From Glandiceps talaboti (Eukaryota; Hemichordata; Enteropneusta; Spengelidae): 64,000 nucleotides of DNA. A program made the translations under genes and the position numbers. Below the pieces are notes generated by a model. It had not been told where the DNA came from, ran no database searches, and saw nothing but the letters and a program-made list of their open reading frames with translations. The stretch lies in NCBI RefSeq assembly GCF_964340395.1, contig NC_135560.1, positions 11,065,098 through 11,129,097 of the forward strand. The letters run 5' to 3'. Positions 23,709 through 36,383 of the stretch are shown piece after piece. The stretch's first letter is position 1. Each line of letters starts with the position of its first letter.

Positions 23709-23885
23709 ATGTATGCATGTATGCATGGATGCATGCATGTATGTATGTATGTATGTATGTATGTATGTATGTATGTATGTATGTATGTATGTATGTATGT
23801 ATGTATGCATGCATGCATGCATGCATGCATGCATGCATGTATGCATGTATGTATGTATGTATGTATGTATGTATGTATGTATGTA

Positions 23886-23932
<47 letters not shown>

Positions 23933-24095
23933 ATGTATGTATGTATGTATGTATGTATATATGTATGTATGTATGTATGTGTGTGTGTGTGTGTGTGTGT
24001 TTGTGTATGTATGTATGTATGTATGTATGTATGTATGTATGTATGTATGTATGTATGTATGTATGTATGTATGTATGTATGTATGTATGTATGTA
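23709..24095 (+). repeat. (ATGT)n array with ATGC and GT blocks
   Basis: About 390 bp of ATGT units containing an ATGC block near 23807-23840 and two (GT)n blocks. The reading frames that cross it are artefacts of the repeat. Confidence 0.95.
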
Positions 24096-24713
24096 GTTGA
24101 TTTCATTGCCCGTGGCCACGTTTTCAAAGTGATGTTACTCCCAGAAGTTCCTTAGCAGTGTTTAACTTGCAAAAGATTAATTCTGGAACTCCTTTCCACA
24201 CCATCCGGAATACTGCAATTCTCTTACATTTAGCTTTGAACAATAAGCTTTCCCATATCATCAGAATTTAGCACACGTTCGTACTTGAATCATCAATTTT
24301 ACGCCATTAGTACTCTTACACTTACCAAACAACTCTTTCTACTCGTTACATATCGCTCTCATTTGGCCTTATTCAGCAAAAGGAATTTTCCATTTTGATT
24401 TACGAAAGAAGTCTGTGAAGAAAGGAGGATTATTATGAGAGGTGAGATTTAATTATCACAAGACATAACCATATAACTAGACAGAATTACTCCGAGGTGT
24501 AAATGTCCCCATTAAACCCAAGAATAGCATGATTTTCATCGAAACCCTAATACAAATTGACCAAGCGTAAATGTAAACTATTCATGCAGGAAGAGATTCT
24601 ACTCTCTACGAGTATGTATAGGCACTTGGTGGCTATAGTTGAATCTGAACAATTATTCTGCACAGAAAGACTAATTAGACTGACAGATCTACACCTACCT
24701 ACCTACCACCATC
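24096..24713. other. Non-coding spacer between two arrays
   Basis: No gene or structured repeat seen. Confidence 0.45.
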
Positions 24714-24721
24714 ACACTCAT

Positions 24722-24756
<35 letters not shown>

Positions 24757-24984
24757 TACATACATACATACATACATACATACATACATACATACATACA
24801 TGTATGCACGCACGCACGCACGCACACACACACGCACACATACACACATACATACATACGTACACACACACACACATACATACATACATACATACATACA
24901 TACATACATACATACATACATACATACATACATACATACATACATACATACATACATACATACATACATACATACATACATACA
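24714..24984 (+). repeat. (AC)n/(ACAT)n compound array
   Basis: (AC)n, ACAT and ACGC blocks follow one another, about 270 bp in all, preceded by a few CCTA units. Confidence 0.95.
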
Positions 24985-26791
24985 GCGACAATCTGTTACT
25001 CGGAACAGACAAGGTGATAGGTTGGGGTGAAACATTCTTCAAACATCCCGATATTAAACACACATTTTTCGACAACGGAAATCGTTACGTGACCTATTTA
25101 TTAGAGTATGATAAATATGTGTTATAGAACACGGTTTGTAGAGTTAGGACAACAGAGATATGAAGCCAATCAATATTTGAAGTCTTGTGGTATTCCTTAC
25201 TGTCCAAACATACACAGACGTTATCATCACTCAATGTTTCAATGCATGTGTTTGAAATACATATTTATGTTCACAGTATGTGGAACTCTATCGACCAAAA
25301 CGGTCATTGAGTATCATCGAACTGTGCAAATACATCTTTTGACTGTTCACACTTTACATCCATCTAGTAAAGATAACTTGTATCTTTACCTATTGATTTT
25401 CTTCTTCAATCGAATGTTTTCCTTTCGATCAGACTCTTATTAAGAAACGAGATAATGACCAACTCTGACGTAATGACAATTCAATATTCGACATAAATAG
25501 TTGCCATGTCAACAAGTTCAACAGGGAAATGTCCAATTTCATGTTTTGTCTTGGATCAATGCAGATGTCCCGGATTGTTCTGAACGCGTCTAATGACCAT
25601 GTATTTGGAAAACCTATACGAGTCCGTCTCAAGCATGTTTGAAAAAAGTAGAAGTTTGAATGGACGGAGTGTAATGAGTCATGCGATATAGGAAATACAG
25701 TCATTCGTTGCAACTCGATGTGGTTCATTTAGTCACTACAGTGATACTTGTAAGCAATTGTTATAACATGAGATGTATTATAGGAGACGAATTTTGAATC
25801 AATGCATCGATCAATCAAGTAATCAATAAACCGAACAGCTGTATATTGAAATTATTTCGTGTAATTATAGAAATTAAACAAAAATCTGTCATGTGGGGAT
25901 TTCAGAATTCCCATTATACGTTTAAGATCGATCATTGTCAGTGTGAATTCCAGAAAATGTAGCTTAAGTATTTTAAAGTGGGATTAATTTGCCTTGTTCA
26001 TTAGTGGGAGATTATATTATAAATTTGAAGTCATTCAAAACTGGTCGTTGTGTTTTTCAATGAGTTGTCAAGCATTGCCAACGTTACATATATGTGTTTT
26101 GCCTGAACGTAGAAATTTACTAAATTAGCAAATTGGAACTGTTATTCAATACATACACAATCAATATTAGTGTAGTGTTATTATATTGTGGTACACGTAC
26201 ATGCACATTAATGGTGATTTAGACTTCTGCCTCTTCTTGTGAAGCGGTCAACTACATAAATGAAGGCCCAGCCTTTATATGGCAATACAACGAAATACTG
26301 TATGTAAATATTAAATCAGGTTCTTAGTCTTCGTGGATAACCTGTGTTCACTAACGAAATAGATGTCCATTGGCAGTATTCGCTGACACGAATTATCACT
26401 TTCTGTTTGGAAGAAGTGTTTATGCATATCACAGACATTACTTGTCTGTGTGCATATACACTTTGGGCTAAAGACAGGTTACTCATTCGTGATTGACACG
26501 GCCAATTGTCTTGATGTTTTAAAGGTTCAAACCCAAGTGATGTTTGAGATCTTATTCGTAATGTGTGTTTTTTTCTTCTTCATCCATCGTTTATTTCGTC
26601 AGCAAATTCTTCACCACACGTCTTAGCAGAAATATTTCAAATTCAAAAGATGTTTTTGAATACGATATGACCCGGTGCACCTTACAGCACAATACCTCCA
26701 TATTGCCCCCCCCCCACACACACCTGTACCATTATATCTATGTTACATACACCCAGTCTCCTTGTGAAGGTATACGTAAAGAGGGTTGTTT
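24985..26791. other. Non-coding, nothing recognised
   Basis: Frames at 25108-25443 (+) and 25429-25728 (-) are open for about 100 codons but show no known domain, and I saw no convincing splice context. A C10 run precedes a short CA repeat at 26706. Confidence 0.4.
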
Positions 26792-26850
26792 ATGTGTGTG
26801 TATGTATGTATGTATGTATGTATGTATGTATGTATGTATGTATGTATGTA

Positions 26851-26885
<35 letters not shown>

Positions 26886-26970
26886 ATGTATGTGTGTGTG
26901 GTGTATGAGTAGATATATGTGTATGTGAGTGTTGGTGAGCGTAAATCTGTAGATATATAGAATGGCGTGG

Positions 26971-27001
<31 letters not shown>
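26792..27001 (+). repeat. (ATGT)n and (GT)n arrays
   Basis: An ATGT array with GT blocks (26792-26906) and, after a short GT-rich spacer, a perfect (GT)n at 26972-27000. Confidence 0.9.
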
Positions 27002-27003
<2 letters not shown>

Positions 27004-27879
27004 TGTAGATATATATGTATGAGTGGTGTGCGTGAATGTGTGTGACAGTGTGTAGCTATATACATGTGTGTGGATATGTCTGTGTATGTGCCTTCATCTG
27101 TGTGACGTGACCAAAATCCTAATAAAACTACATGTATGAAGAGCCTCGACATCACTTTTATGGTTGTAAGTAATGCTCTTATCAACAATGTTTGTGCGAA
27201 TGTACCTAGAGACTTTTTTGTCACAATAAAGCAAAGCCTTACATTTCCAACGCACTAACAGAGCTTTCATGGGGATATTGTTAAATGCTTAAGATAAAGT
27301 TATAAATAGTCACGAAATAGTCACAAAGGAGTGCACGAAAGAGGTCATCGTTCGCCAACACTGATCCACCAAATCCACTAAAATCACGCATAGCTCAGTC
27401 AAAGCCTTCTACCCTGTGAAAATGACGTCTTTCATGTTTCCGATGACGCCAAGGAAAATATCCTATAAAGTTGTCGGCGTTTTTAGAGAACAAGATTTCT
27501 GTCTACAGCTTGAACAGTTAGAAATTGGTTCTACTGAAAATCTCTATTGCACTTACGGAAAGAAAAAAAGAATTATGAAATGCACAATGTTGCATGGGAT
27601 ATAAAAAACACTTGAAATTTGTCTTGAGTTCAAGTCAAGTAGATACTAACTAATTCCGGAAACCATGATCTGGTTGGTTTAATTACAAATATCGATCTGG
27701 CTTGGTATTTTCCATGATTTCCTTGCTAGCTTTAAATCTTAATGTAGTCTTTAGGACTAAAGTGGTGAATCTGTGTCTAGAGGCAGAGAATGGACAGAAG
27801 ATCGATCACTGCCATGTGTCATCCACACTCTGTCTGCAATCATGTTATCTCATACGTATACTGTTCCATTAAACAGTTT
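27002..27879. other. Non-coding, nothing recognised
   Basis: No gene supported; a 62-codon frame at 27416-27604 has no recognisable features. Confidence 0.45.
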
Positions 27880-28284
27880 GATAGATGGATGGATGGCTGG
27901 ATGGATGGGTGATGGATGGATAGACAGAAAGATGGCCATTGATAGATATATAGATAGATGGATGGATGGATGGATGGATGGGTGGGTGGATGGATGGATG
28001 GGTGGATGGATGGATAGATAGATGGATAGATAGGTATATATATATAGATAAATAGATAGATAAATAGATAGATAGATGATAGATAGATACAGATGGATGT
28101 CCTGTTCTGTGAACGATTACAAGTAACAAAATATGGTTGTGAATTTATATTCTTCATAACGTACAGATCCATTACTATCATACTGGCTACCATATTAACA
28201 GTGACAACGATTGGCCTGAATGTGGTTACGGATATCTCTCTATATATCTATCTATCTATCGGATATCACTATCTATCTATATAT
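27880..28284 (+). repeat. (GGAT)n/(GATA)n and nearby (TATC)n arrays
   Basis: GGAT units grade into GATA units over about 220 bp (27880-28098). A smaller TATC array lies at about 28236-28284, the complementary motif, so the two could pair. Confidence 0.9.
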
Positions 28285-30229
28285 GTCGGGAAGGTCTCAG
28301 CAACCTATTATTACGTTCATGCTCAGACCATCGATGGTAGCTATCGTGACGACTTTGGCTTGTTGCTAATACAGGAAAGAAAGAGTAACTCATATGTACA
28401 ATTTCAGACTTCAAAGGCCACCTCAAATTCTCACAGTAGTTATAGCTTATCATTAGAGCCATGAGGACTAGCTTATAGGACCATCTTTCGTTCAGGTCCA
28501 AATCATTCTATAGCACTGTAAGACAACTCTTTTCACCTAAATTCAATTCTAATCTGAACATGGTAATTTCAGAGGAAAGGCATTTTCATGTGTAGAACCA
28601 ACAGAAATGGGTTGAATTTACAAAGATTTAATATAGTACACAATTATTTAAATTCAAGTTGCTTGTAAAGTTCAAGTGATAATTATTGTAAAGGTTATGA
28701 TATGTAAGAACAGCAATAAAACCTATGATATATATGCATATGTGAAATGGCTCATCAGAAAGTAATTAATTAAGTCAGAAAATATAACCTTTTGCAAATA
28801 GCATTTGTATATAGTATCATAGCTATTATAGATTTTGAATAGGTATGTATAGCAAAAATAATAGCTCGTCTTTTCTTCGAATTAGAATACAACTGCTAAG
28901 ATGTCTACAGTTCATAAGATAAATCTACACTTTTGTGACGGTCCAGATTACAAGTATAGCTAATAAAACGAGGCCATCCTATGAGAGTATCTGTTCAGGC
29001 ACACACTTGAAATGAACAGGATGAATTTTCTCCATTGGGAGAACGACTTATATAATATTGACAATTGTGGCTTAATAACGAGTAGGATTTAACACGTTAT
29101 CTCCGCATGGACTCGAGAACTCGTCTACTGAATATTTTCCCCTCTTGGTGATATCCGCCGTTGTCATAAGACATGTACCGAAGCTACTTATTTCGTTGAA
29201 ACCTGAGAATTCAATTACAGCGAATAAGTACATGGAAGAAGTCCACCATGTTTGACTAAACACTCCATGCAGATACCTAATTGTGTAAAATGCACGGTCA
29301 TTAACACAGTCGCCCGCGGTGTGTCATTAGACCCACACCTACGATTTCCAAAATAACACAAAGAATTTTTTTCGCGGCAGCTGTCATGATCACAAAGCTC
29401 AAATTTCCGCCCAAGACTCCACATCATTTTGATGTGTTATATAAAACATTTCATTTTTAACAATTTCCTTTGTAATTGGGTCTATTTAGATTGAAAGAAC
29501 TCTAAATAGAACGACAGATATCGATTGATAGCCTCTTAACAACATGGTGCTGGTCATTTGACTGTTCTATGTCGGATGTAGTTATTATAAGTGGGTACGA
29601 AATTTAGATAAACGTGTCCGTCGTGAAGAGCAATTGATGAATCGGAGACTGCTGACGTGCTTGGAATAAAATGAATGTGGCGACACTTTATATCAAGGTG
29701 TTAACTTCGCAAAAAACGTTAAGTTGATAACATTGAGTCTGTCTTTTCTTATGCAATGACTACATGAAATGCAAACCTTTTAGTCAGACTAAATTCAGGA
29801 GGCGAAATTTGGGTCAAAAGAAAATGTGATTAAAATGTGGAGGATGATTTGTAAAAACTCAGACTTTCATTTGTATTCATTCGATCATATAGTTTAGAAC
29901 ATATCATGTCGGTCACACACTGAAGACGAAATTGTGTTAGGCTACATTGCTTACGTATACAATAACGTACTGCAGAGTCTATTACGGAATGTGTGAGGTA
30001 CCAATGAAATAAACACCATTAACAATTCTTTTTGCCTACACAGTAAAAAGTAAATAAAAATAACAAAAAGCAATGCATGTTTTATCGGATGTCGTGTTTG
30101 TCTTTGGTATCAGTTTTATAACACTTAAGAGTCGTCGACGAGTTAGATCGTTCAATGCACCTTAAAAACTTTGTATATGACGCGTGTATCCCATGCCAAC
30201 TGAAAGGGGTAGAATGACTGAAACGTTAA

Positions 30230-30230
<1 letters not shown>
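28285..30230. other. Non-coding, nothing recognised
   Basis: Short frames on the minus strand (29072-29263, 29215-29427) have no recognised domain. No repeats of note. Confidence 0.45.
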
Positions 30231-30298
<68 letters not shown>

Positions 30299-30299
30299 A

Positions 30300-30350
<51 letters not shown>
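30231..30350 (+). repeat. (CTGT)n microsatellite
   Basis: About 30 CTGT units with few interruptions. No element core adjoins it. Confidence 0.95.
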
Positions 30351-30352
<2 letters not shown>

Positions 30353-31928
30353 GTGTACATGCCTCGACCGTGTTCTTATGTACTCCTTGGCTACATGTAT
30401 GTTTTAAATATAAACTAATATTGGACCAACAATTATATTTAATTTTCCTTGTTCACTTTTATCAAAGCAACCTTACATAGAAAGTGTCATATCTGAATGC
30501 CTTGATTGTTCGAAAAAAGTACAACGATTGCTCGCTCTTATACTGTTCTGTTTCATTCATCAGACTTTGATTGGATTAAATTGAAGATTTAATATTTCTG
30601 TATTTGAGTACAAATACGGCTTGGTGTTTCCGACTAGTTTCCGGATCGCACCTATTTAGAACGAATTTTAAATAAATAATTGAACTTTGAACAACAGTGC
30701 GATTATTGAATTACCTACAATTGACAGCATGCCCACACTGTTATTAAAACTTGTTGTTTTTCTAACTCATTTCTCTCACCGGCGTCATGGGTATGTCGTA
30801 TAATTCCAGTAGTGACCGACAGCTAAAAGTCGGTCATTTCGCGATATAGAATAAACAGGTCGAATATTTTCCGCGACCTTCCGATGATATTGAAATAAGT
30901 GCCGGTGCGTTTGTTCAAATCAAAGTATATTTATTTTCACGCTACATTCTTGCACGCCAATTATTCAAAACATAAACGACTTATTGAACGCGTATTGTAG
31001 AAGGCGTGTAACCAATAATTTTGTTATAATCTATTTTGTACTTGACGAGCTATCACTCTTAGAACGGTTAATGTCTCAAATCTGGTTCCAGCTTTACCAT
31101 CTATTTTGGTCACCATGAAAATATTGGAAGGCATGATAATTAAAGTGTGGGATACTTGGCCGCTGTTAATCATTACGATTAGAAGAGTTTAGTTTAAATG
31201 AGAATCAAAGATAAAAACAATGAAATAATAACAACAAAACCAGCAACCAAACAATATCATATTTAATCTAATCTCCAAACCACAAAAGATGCATTTCTGA
31301 GATAAATCTTTACTTTTTCAGGCACGATCATATTTAACTTCTCTTTTAAAAATCTTAAATATGTCTTGACGTCACTGCGAGGCACTAAATTAGAAGCCTA
31401 TAATTGCCGATGCCTAGTAACAAAATATTAAACGGTTTAGTAATTTAGATGGCTCGCAATATCATTTAAATGAATGTTGTACCCGCAGGGAGGAATAGAA
31501 ACTATACTCAGCTTGAAGTCTTGGTTCTCAATGAAAAATAAGACAGCTGCTGGCGATGGGACAACGGGAATACCTGCGGGTAAAAGCAACATTGTCTGAC
31601 CCATTGCAATATCGATAATTGCCGTCAGTTAATCAGTCTATCATCATCATTCGATTCTATGGCTTACAATTGGGGCTTTATATCTGTTTTAAAGAGGCTA
31701 GGGATATGATGTTACCTCATAACGTATTATCTATCGTAGTGTACACATGTAATACTATACCAAGACCGTTTATATGAAAGTTAATCATTAACAATCGAGA
31801 GTTGTCAACGGGCACCAATTATTCTGAAAAAGTGAAGTGTGCGTTAATTTCATTTCAAAACAAGAGAAGAACAAATACGAGAAATTTTTTCTCATATCGT
31901 GTAAGAATAAGTTCTCTCTCTCTCATGC
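30351..31928. other. Non-coding, one short perfect hairpin
   Basis: An 8-bp perfect stem, TGACCGAC / GTCGGTCA, with an 8-base loop lies at 30813-30836. Nothing else was recognised. Confidence 0.45.
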
Positions 31929-31964
<36 letters not shown>

Positions 31965-32024
31965 GTAGGTACATACATACATACATACATACATACATAC
32001 ATACATACATACATACATACATAC
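31929..32024 (+). repeat. (ATAG)n followed by (ACAT)n
   Basis: About nine ATAG units pass into about fourteen ACAT units. Confidence 0.95.
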
Positions 32025-32336
32025 GGCAAACCGTTACAGACAGGGTACAAACTCAATTTTTAGATTAGATCACAGTAATATCTACATTCATAACCTGGGG
32101 TGGTCGACAGTAAATAGATCAGCTGTGCATTTGAATATTGTCTGTAGTCATATCAACACTGTTGTCATAGTATCCACTACGATCACATATTCGAAACTAA
32201 ACATAATGCGACCAGCAGTGTGTAATTTAGGAACGGCTGTTGAACAAAGTTAGTGTCATTACTTTACTCTTTGCTTCGAAGCTTTGCTGCTGACACAGAA
32301 CAAAGTATTAACATTGAGATCCTCATCGTTTTTCAG

Positions 32337-32398
32337 ACCGGCGCTGGCATTGTTTGTGGTCGATTTCACCAGGTTAATATTCAGTCTTCAAGGCACAG
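32337..32398 (+). other. Weak candidate exon
   Basis: A 62-base segment lies between a TTTTTCAG acceptor and a CAG/GTGAGT donor, both close to consensus. Two of three frames are open. One gives a hydrophobic stretch, PALALFVVDFTRLIFSLQGT; another gives no recognisable sequence. It could equally be a 5' UTR exon or chance. Confidence 0.12.
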
Positions 32399-34629
32399 GT
32401 GAGTTTAATGCGTGACTGTTACTTTTTGTTTTGTTTCCTTCGCAGTAAATATAACATCGCTTTCAATTTTTACTTCTTGTAGTTGTGCAAACAGATGTCA
32501 AATTCTCAACAACTGTTTTTGCAATCGTCAGTGTAATATCTTGATCTGCACAATTGTAGGCATTCCTACAGTATAGGTATCATACTAATAGATACGGAAA
32601 CACAAGAAGTATTAGGACACAGTCCCTCTATCATGAATTCGGGATTGATTTTAGATTATTTTCTCTGCACTCATATTTCAGGGGATAGATTTAACATCCA
32701 AATCGCCAATATGGAAAACTGATGTGATTAAAAAAACGTCGCAATTGAAACAATGCAACAAATCAGTGTATAGCACTACGTGTAACAATGACGTTTATCA
32801 AATGAACGCTCTATGCAGTTTCACTGCTATAAACTATTTAGTCTAACAGTTGTTGATAATTATTAAGTGTACTACGGGACACGAATGGGGAAAACCTGCA
32901 TAGGGTGCTATCAACTCAGCAGCATTACAAGTGAACTGTAAAGCAAGGGCTTTTAAAAGTCATTCTTTATCGATTAGTAATGGCCACTTTGGGATTTCAA
33001 AAAACACGTTACATACCTCGACTACTGTACATCGTAGCTAGAGGTCGCTACAGGCGACTGTATCTATTCTGACAGCATACACGAATGAATTTGTCAATTT
33101 AGATTCGTTTTTTTTGCCAGTTTAGAATTTTTTCCAAATGAATACAAAATATGGTATATTTTATTAGTATTCAGAAGCCCAACACACCCTACCTGATTTG
33201 TGATTAATATGACTGGAGGTCATATTGCTTGGATTAGATTAATATTTGGTTATATACTTGACCTTATTATTACAAATACTATACATTTTTTTTCAAAAAT
33301 GATCAATACCAGAACAGCATTTGCCTTGTTGTAAAACAGAATTTTAACTGTCAACAACTGGCGAAAAATAATCTCTATTAACTTTTGTAAATACAATCCA
33401 CTAATACTCGAGAAATGAAAGTTTGGTTATAATTATTCCATCCTCATAATACCAACATCTGTGCCATTTAAATCATAATCCTACTTTTGCAATCATGTAA
33501 ATGGTTAAACTTTGATTTAACAAAACGTTTTTCACACTTATTTATGTACATAAATACATACATGCATGTATGAACTTGACTATAGTAACATGAATGGCAA
33601 AATGATTTATTTTTGTATGTGAAAAAAACGTACATCAGAATTACCACAGAATCGCTTTGTAATTAGTGAGCGTAGAACAATAAAATCACGTGATTGTTTC
33701 GTTTCAAACTAAATTAAATTACCGAAAACCGTATTATACTGAGTGTGTGTAAAACAGAAAACAATTGTCTGACATAGTTTTATCATAAATGCTTACAAAA
33801 GTGATATGTACAGTGAATATGTTTACTAGTTGAACGTGTACCGTCCGGGTCATTTCACAATCGTGGTGCGCAATCGTTGCTGTAATATAACTGTTATTGC
33901 AAAAATATACAAAATACGCCAAGCTGTACAAAATAAATAAAGCCTGTGTGCGTCAAACTAACTAATCTAATAAGACTGCTATACCAATAACATGTCAGTC
34001 GTAGAGGATTGCAAGGGTGGAACGATTCTCTATTGTCATGCTATGGTTAATATTTACACATAAAATAAGATACGATTTCGTGATAACAAATATTGTAAGT
34101 ATTAACAGATACTATAAGATCAGAAAATCTCTAGTTATCTGTAAATGTGACTATATTCAAAGTGATGTGTACAACAGACAACTAAGAAGACTTGTTAGTT
34201 GTCTTTGCATGTATATACGAGCATGGCTGGGTATAGTTAATGATATGTTTCTGATTCACTGTTACAGTAGCAATAATATACTTTTGAATAAATTTGCATA
34301 ATGACGTGGTTCCCTATTCATATATGCTTTTCAAGTCATTAGAAGTTAGACCACATCTTCTCTAAATGCTATTGAATGGTTGCGTACTTTGATTGAAATC
34401 ACTCATGGAAACTTTATCTTCAAATGGCTACATTTTACGGTCAATTATAGTATGCCCGAGAGTGAATTAAGAAACGCTTTTCGGGTAGAACACTGTCAAG
34501 GCAATGCCACCAATCTCACCAAGTCCCTCACACAGCCATTAAATATACATTGAGTTCGATGTTTTTTAATATTGCCATGTTCATTTAACTAAACCGACTT
34601 TGGTAAAAAATTAACGAGGCAAGTACAAG
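32399..34629. other. Non-coding, paired short palindromes
   Basis: Two perfect palindromes abut at 33539-33556 (TATTTATGTACATAAATA) and 33557-33572 (CATACATGCATGTATG). Short frames at 33734-33931 (-) and 34017-34301 (+) are not convincing genes. Confidence 0.45.
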
Positions 34630-34764
34630 TATGCTCCTCATGGAGTTGAGGAAGTATAAAGGGCCGTTGTGCCGCTAAAGATCCATACCATGAGTGATGA
34701 TTGTACGGCGCTTTGAGCACAGAGTGGGAAAGCGCTATATAAGAACCAACATTATTATTATTTA
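34630..34764 (+). mobile_element. 3' tail of a LINE/SINE-type retroelement
   Basis: The segment contains GGCGCTTTGAGCAC, then GGGAAAGCGCTATATAAG, and ends in an ATT microsatellite. GCGCTTT and AAAGCGC form a stem-loop close to the 3' end. A terminal stem-loop with 'AAAGCGCTATATAA' and a short tandem tail is a pattern I know from invertebrate LINE 3' ends and the SINEs that copy them. The body upstream is not recognisable. Confidence 0.55.
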
Positions 34765-35057
34765 TGGAAACTGTGTGGATGAACTAGTAATATCGATGAC
34801 CTACGTGACATGTCAGTTATTAGCATTCATATTTTCAGTTTATTATTATCAGCACCACAGCTGTCAATAACGATTCATTTCAGTATCGTATACACTACAG
34901 TCGCCCAGGCGCATTGAATGTATCGTCACGGTTGAACTTTCTTAATCTTGTATATAAGCGAAAATTTAAATTATTCGATCCTTTTTATATAGATCTATAA
35001 ATCGCACTTGCGATACTCGAATGTGTACAAGAAGTTGGGAAACTAAACCACATTACT

Positions 35058-35212
35058 ATGCAATCTCATTTAGTCACCATACAATCCACCACACAGTCGC
35101 ATTTAGTCACCATGCAGTCGCATATAGTCACAATGCAGTCGCATTTTAATAGCCACCATGCAGTCGCATTTACTAACCGAGCATTCGCATTTAGTAACCA
35201 TACAATCGTTTT
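35058..35212 (+). repeat. 21-bp minisatellite encoding MQSHLVT-like heptads
   Basis: Six to seven units near 21 bp, consensus ATGCAGTCGCATTTAGTCACC, some with short insertions. Because the unit is a multiple of three, it stays open in frame. It adjoins the reverse-transcriptase remnant at 35248. Confidence 0.85.
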
Positions 35213-35247
35213 TATTCCCTTTTGCACGTGTGAGATTTTACTATATT

Positions 35248-35640
35248 TTACCGCATTTTGACAACTGCTCTGTACTCTGGAGTAGTGGATGTAGTTTAAG
35301 GGACATGGCGCGGCTAAGGAAGTTGCAAAAGCAAGCAGAAAGAATTATACTGGGCTGCAAATTTCAAACGGTAAGCCATAAAATGTTTAAAGTCTCTTAG
35401 TGATAGCTACATTTATCATAGAGCTTTATTAACACACAATCTGAGAAAAATCTAATACCAGCGTATCTTAAAAGTATGTTTGTTCTAGTAAGTAACACCC
35501 ACTGCAGAAACACTAGAGCAGCCACAAGTAACCAAATGTCTAAACCGAGGGCACGTACACAGTTGTACAAGCATGTATTTAAATCGTAGGCCCTACCCTA
35601 CGGAACCCCTTACCTCTTAATGTACATACGTAGCTATGGT
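35248..35640 (+). pseudogene. Decayed non-LTR retrotransposon reverse-transcriptase C-terminus
   Basis: Translation from 35248 gives LPHFDNCSVLWSSG, then LRKLQKQAERIILG. This matches the 'dYCs.vW...l.kLQk.qnRa.RiI.g' motif at the end of the reverse transcriptase region in jockey/CR1-type LINEs. After three in-frame stops (near 35398-35421), homology resumes in the same frame with IPAYLKSMFVL, NTHCRNTRAATSNQ and KPRARTQLYKHVF. A shift near 35580 then gives VGPTLRNPLPL, equivalent to the usual 'rGP.lWN.LP' block. It is 5'-truncated, as is typical for dead LINE copies, and not functional. Confidence 0.8.
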
Positions 35641-36353
35641 AGTGCTGGTGACATATATAGATTTATAACCTATAGTGGTCGCACATCAGATCAACAGTCA
35701 TGCAGAGATGTTCGACTGTTTAATAACTCTATTAGTGTGTTGACATGTCTGTGTCAGTGTCTGTAATAAGGGCAATTCCCCAAATCACAGTATATCTTCA
35801 TGGATACAGCATTTCATCGTGATTAGCTATAGCCTAAACTACATTATAGTACTGCTATGTACTTCTACTTATGTTATACTTATGTACTTTACATCGTCAG
35901 GTTAATCGACTTTTGAATAGCTGTATATTACAATGAGTATGTTTTCCATGTATAGCTATGTCTCACATTTCATATCCATAAGTGATTAATTGGTATAACT
36001 CAGATATTCCTACTCCATTACCCTTGTATCTTACTTAGCTATTGGGTGGTGTCAGGTGTTTAAGCTGCAAAATGTAATCCCTATACTTCTAGGCGATCTC
36101 AAGTAGATATTTACCAAGGAATTAGAGAAAGCCCACCATCTCCCTAGGTTTTAATGTCTAAGAAATCTTCGTAGTTATCAGTTGATTGACCGCATGAGGA
36201 AATCTTTGCTGAATTAATACCGTTAGAATTAAACCTCGACTAAAATAATCAACTGAAAGTTGAGATTCTGAGGATTTTTAGAGAATTGTGTGTAGGAACA
36301 GGAGTGAACGAGGGAAACTATTTTGCCTCCACTTTGTGCGTTGGTTGCAACTT
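35641..36353. other. Non-coding flank of the LINE remnant
   Basis: May include the LINE 3' UTR, but no clear tail or target-site duplication was found. Confidence 0.35.
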
Positions 36354-36383
36354 GAATGAATGAAAGTTTATTGCACCAGAATC
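36354..36383 (-). mobile_element. Possible LINE/SINE 3' terminus, minus strand
   Basis: Read on the minus strand, the sequence goes TCTGGTGCAATAAACTTTCA and then TTCATTCA. A polyadenylation-type AATAAA followed by a TTCA tail is a common LINE 3' end. No body is recognisable, so the call is weak. Confidence 0.3.
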
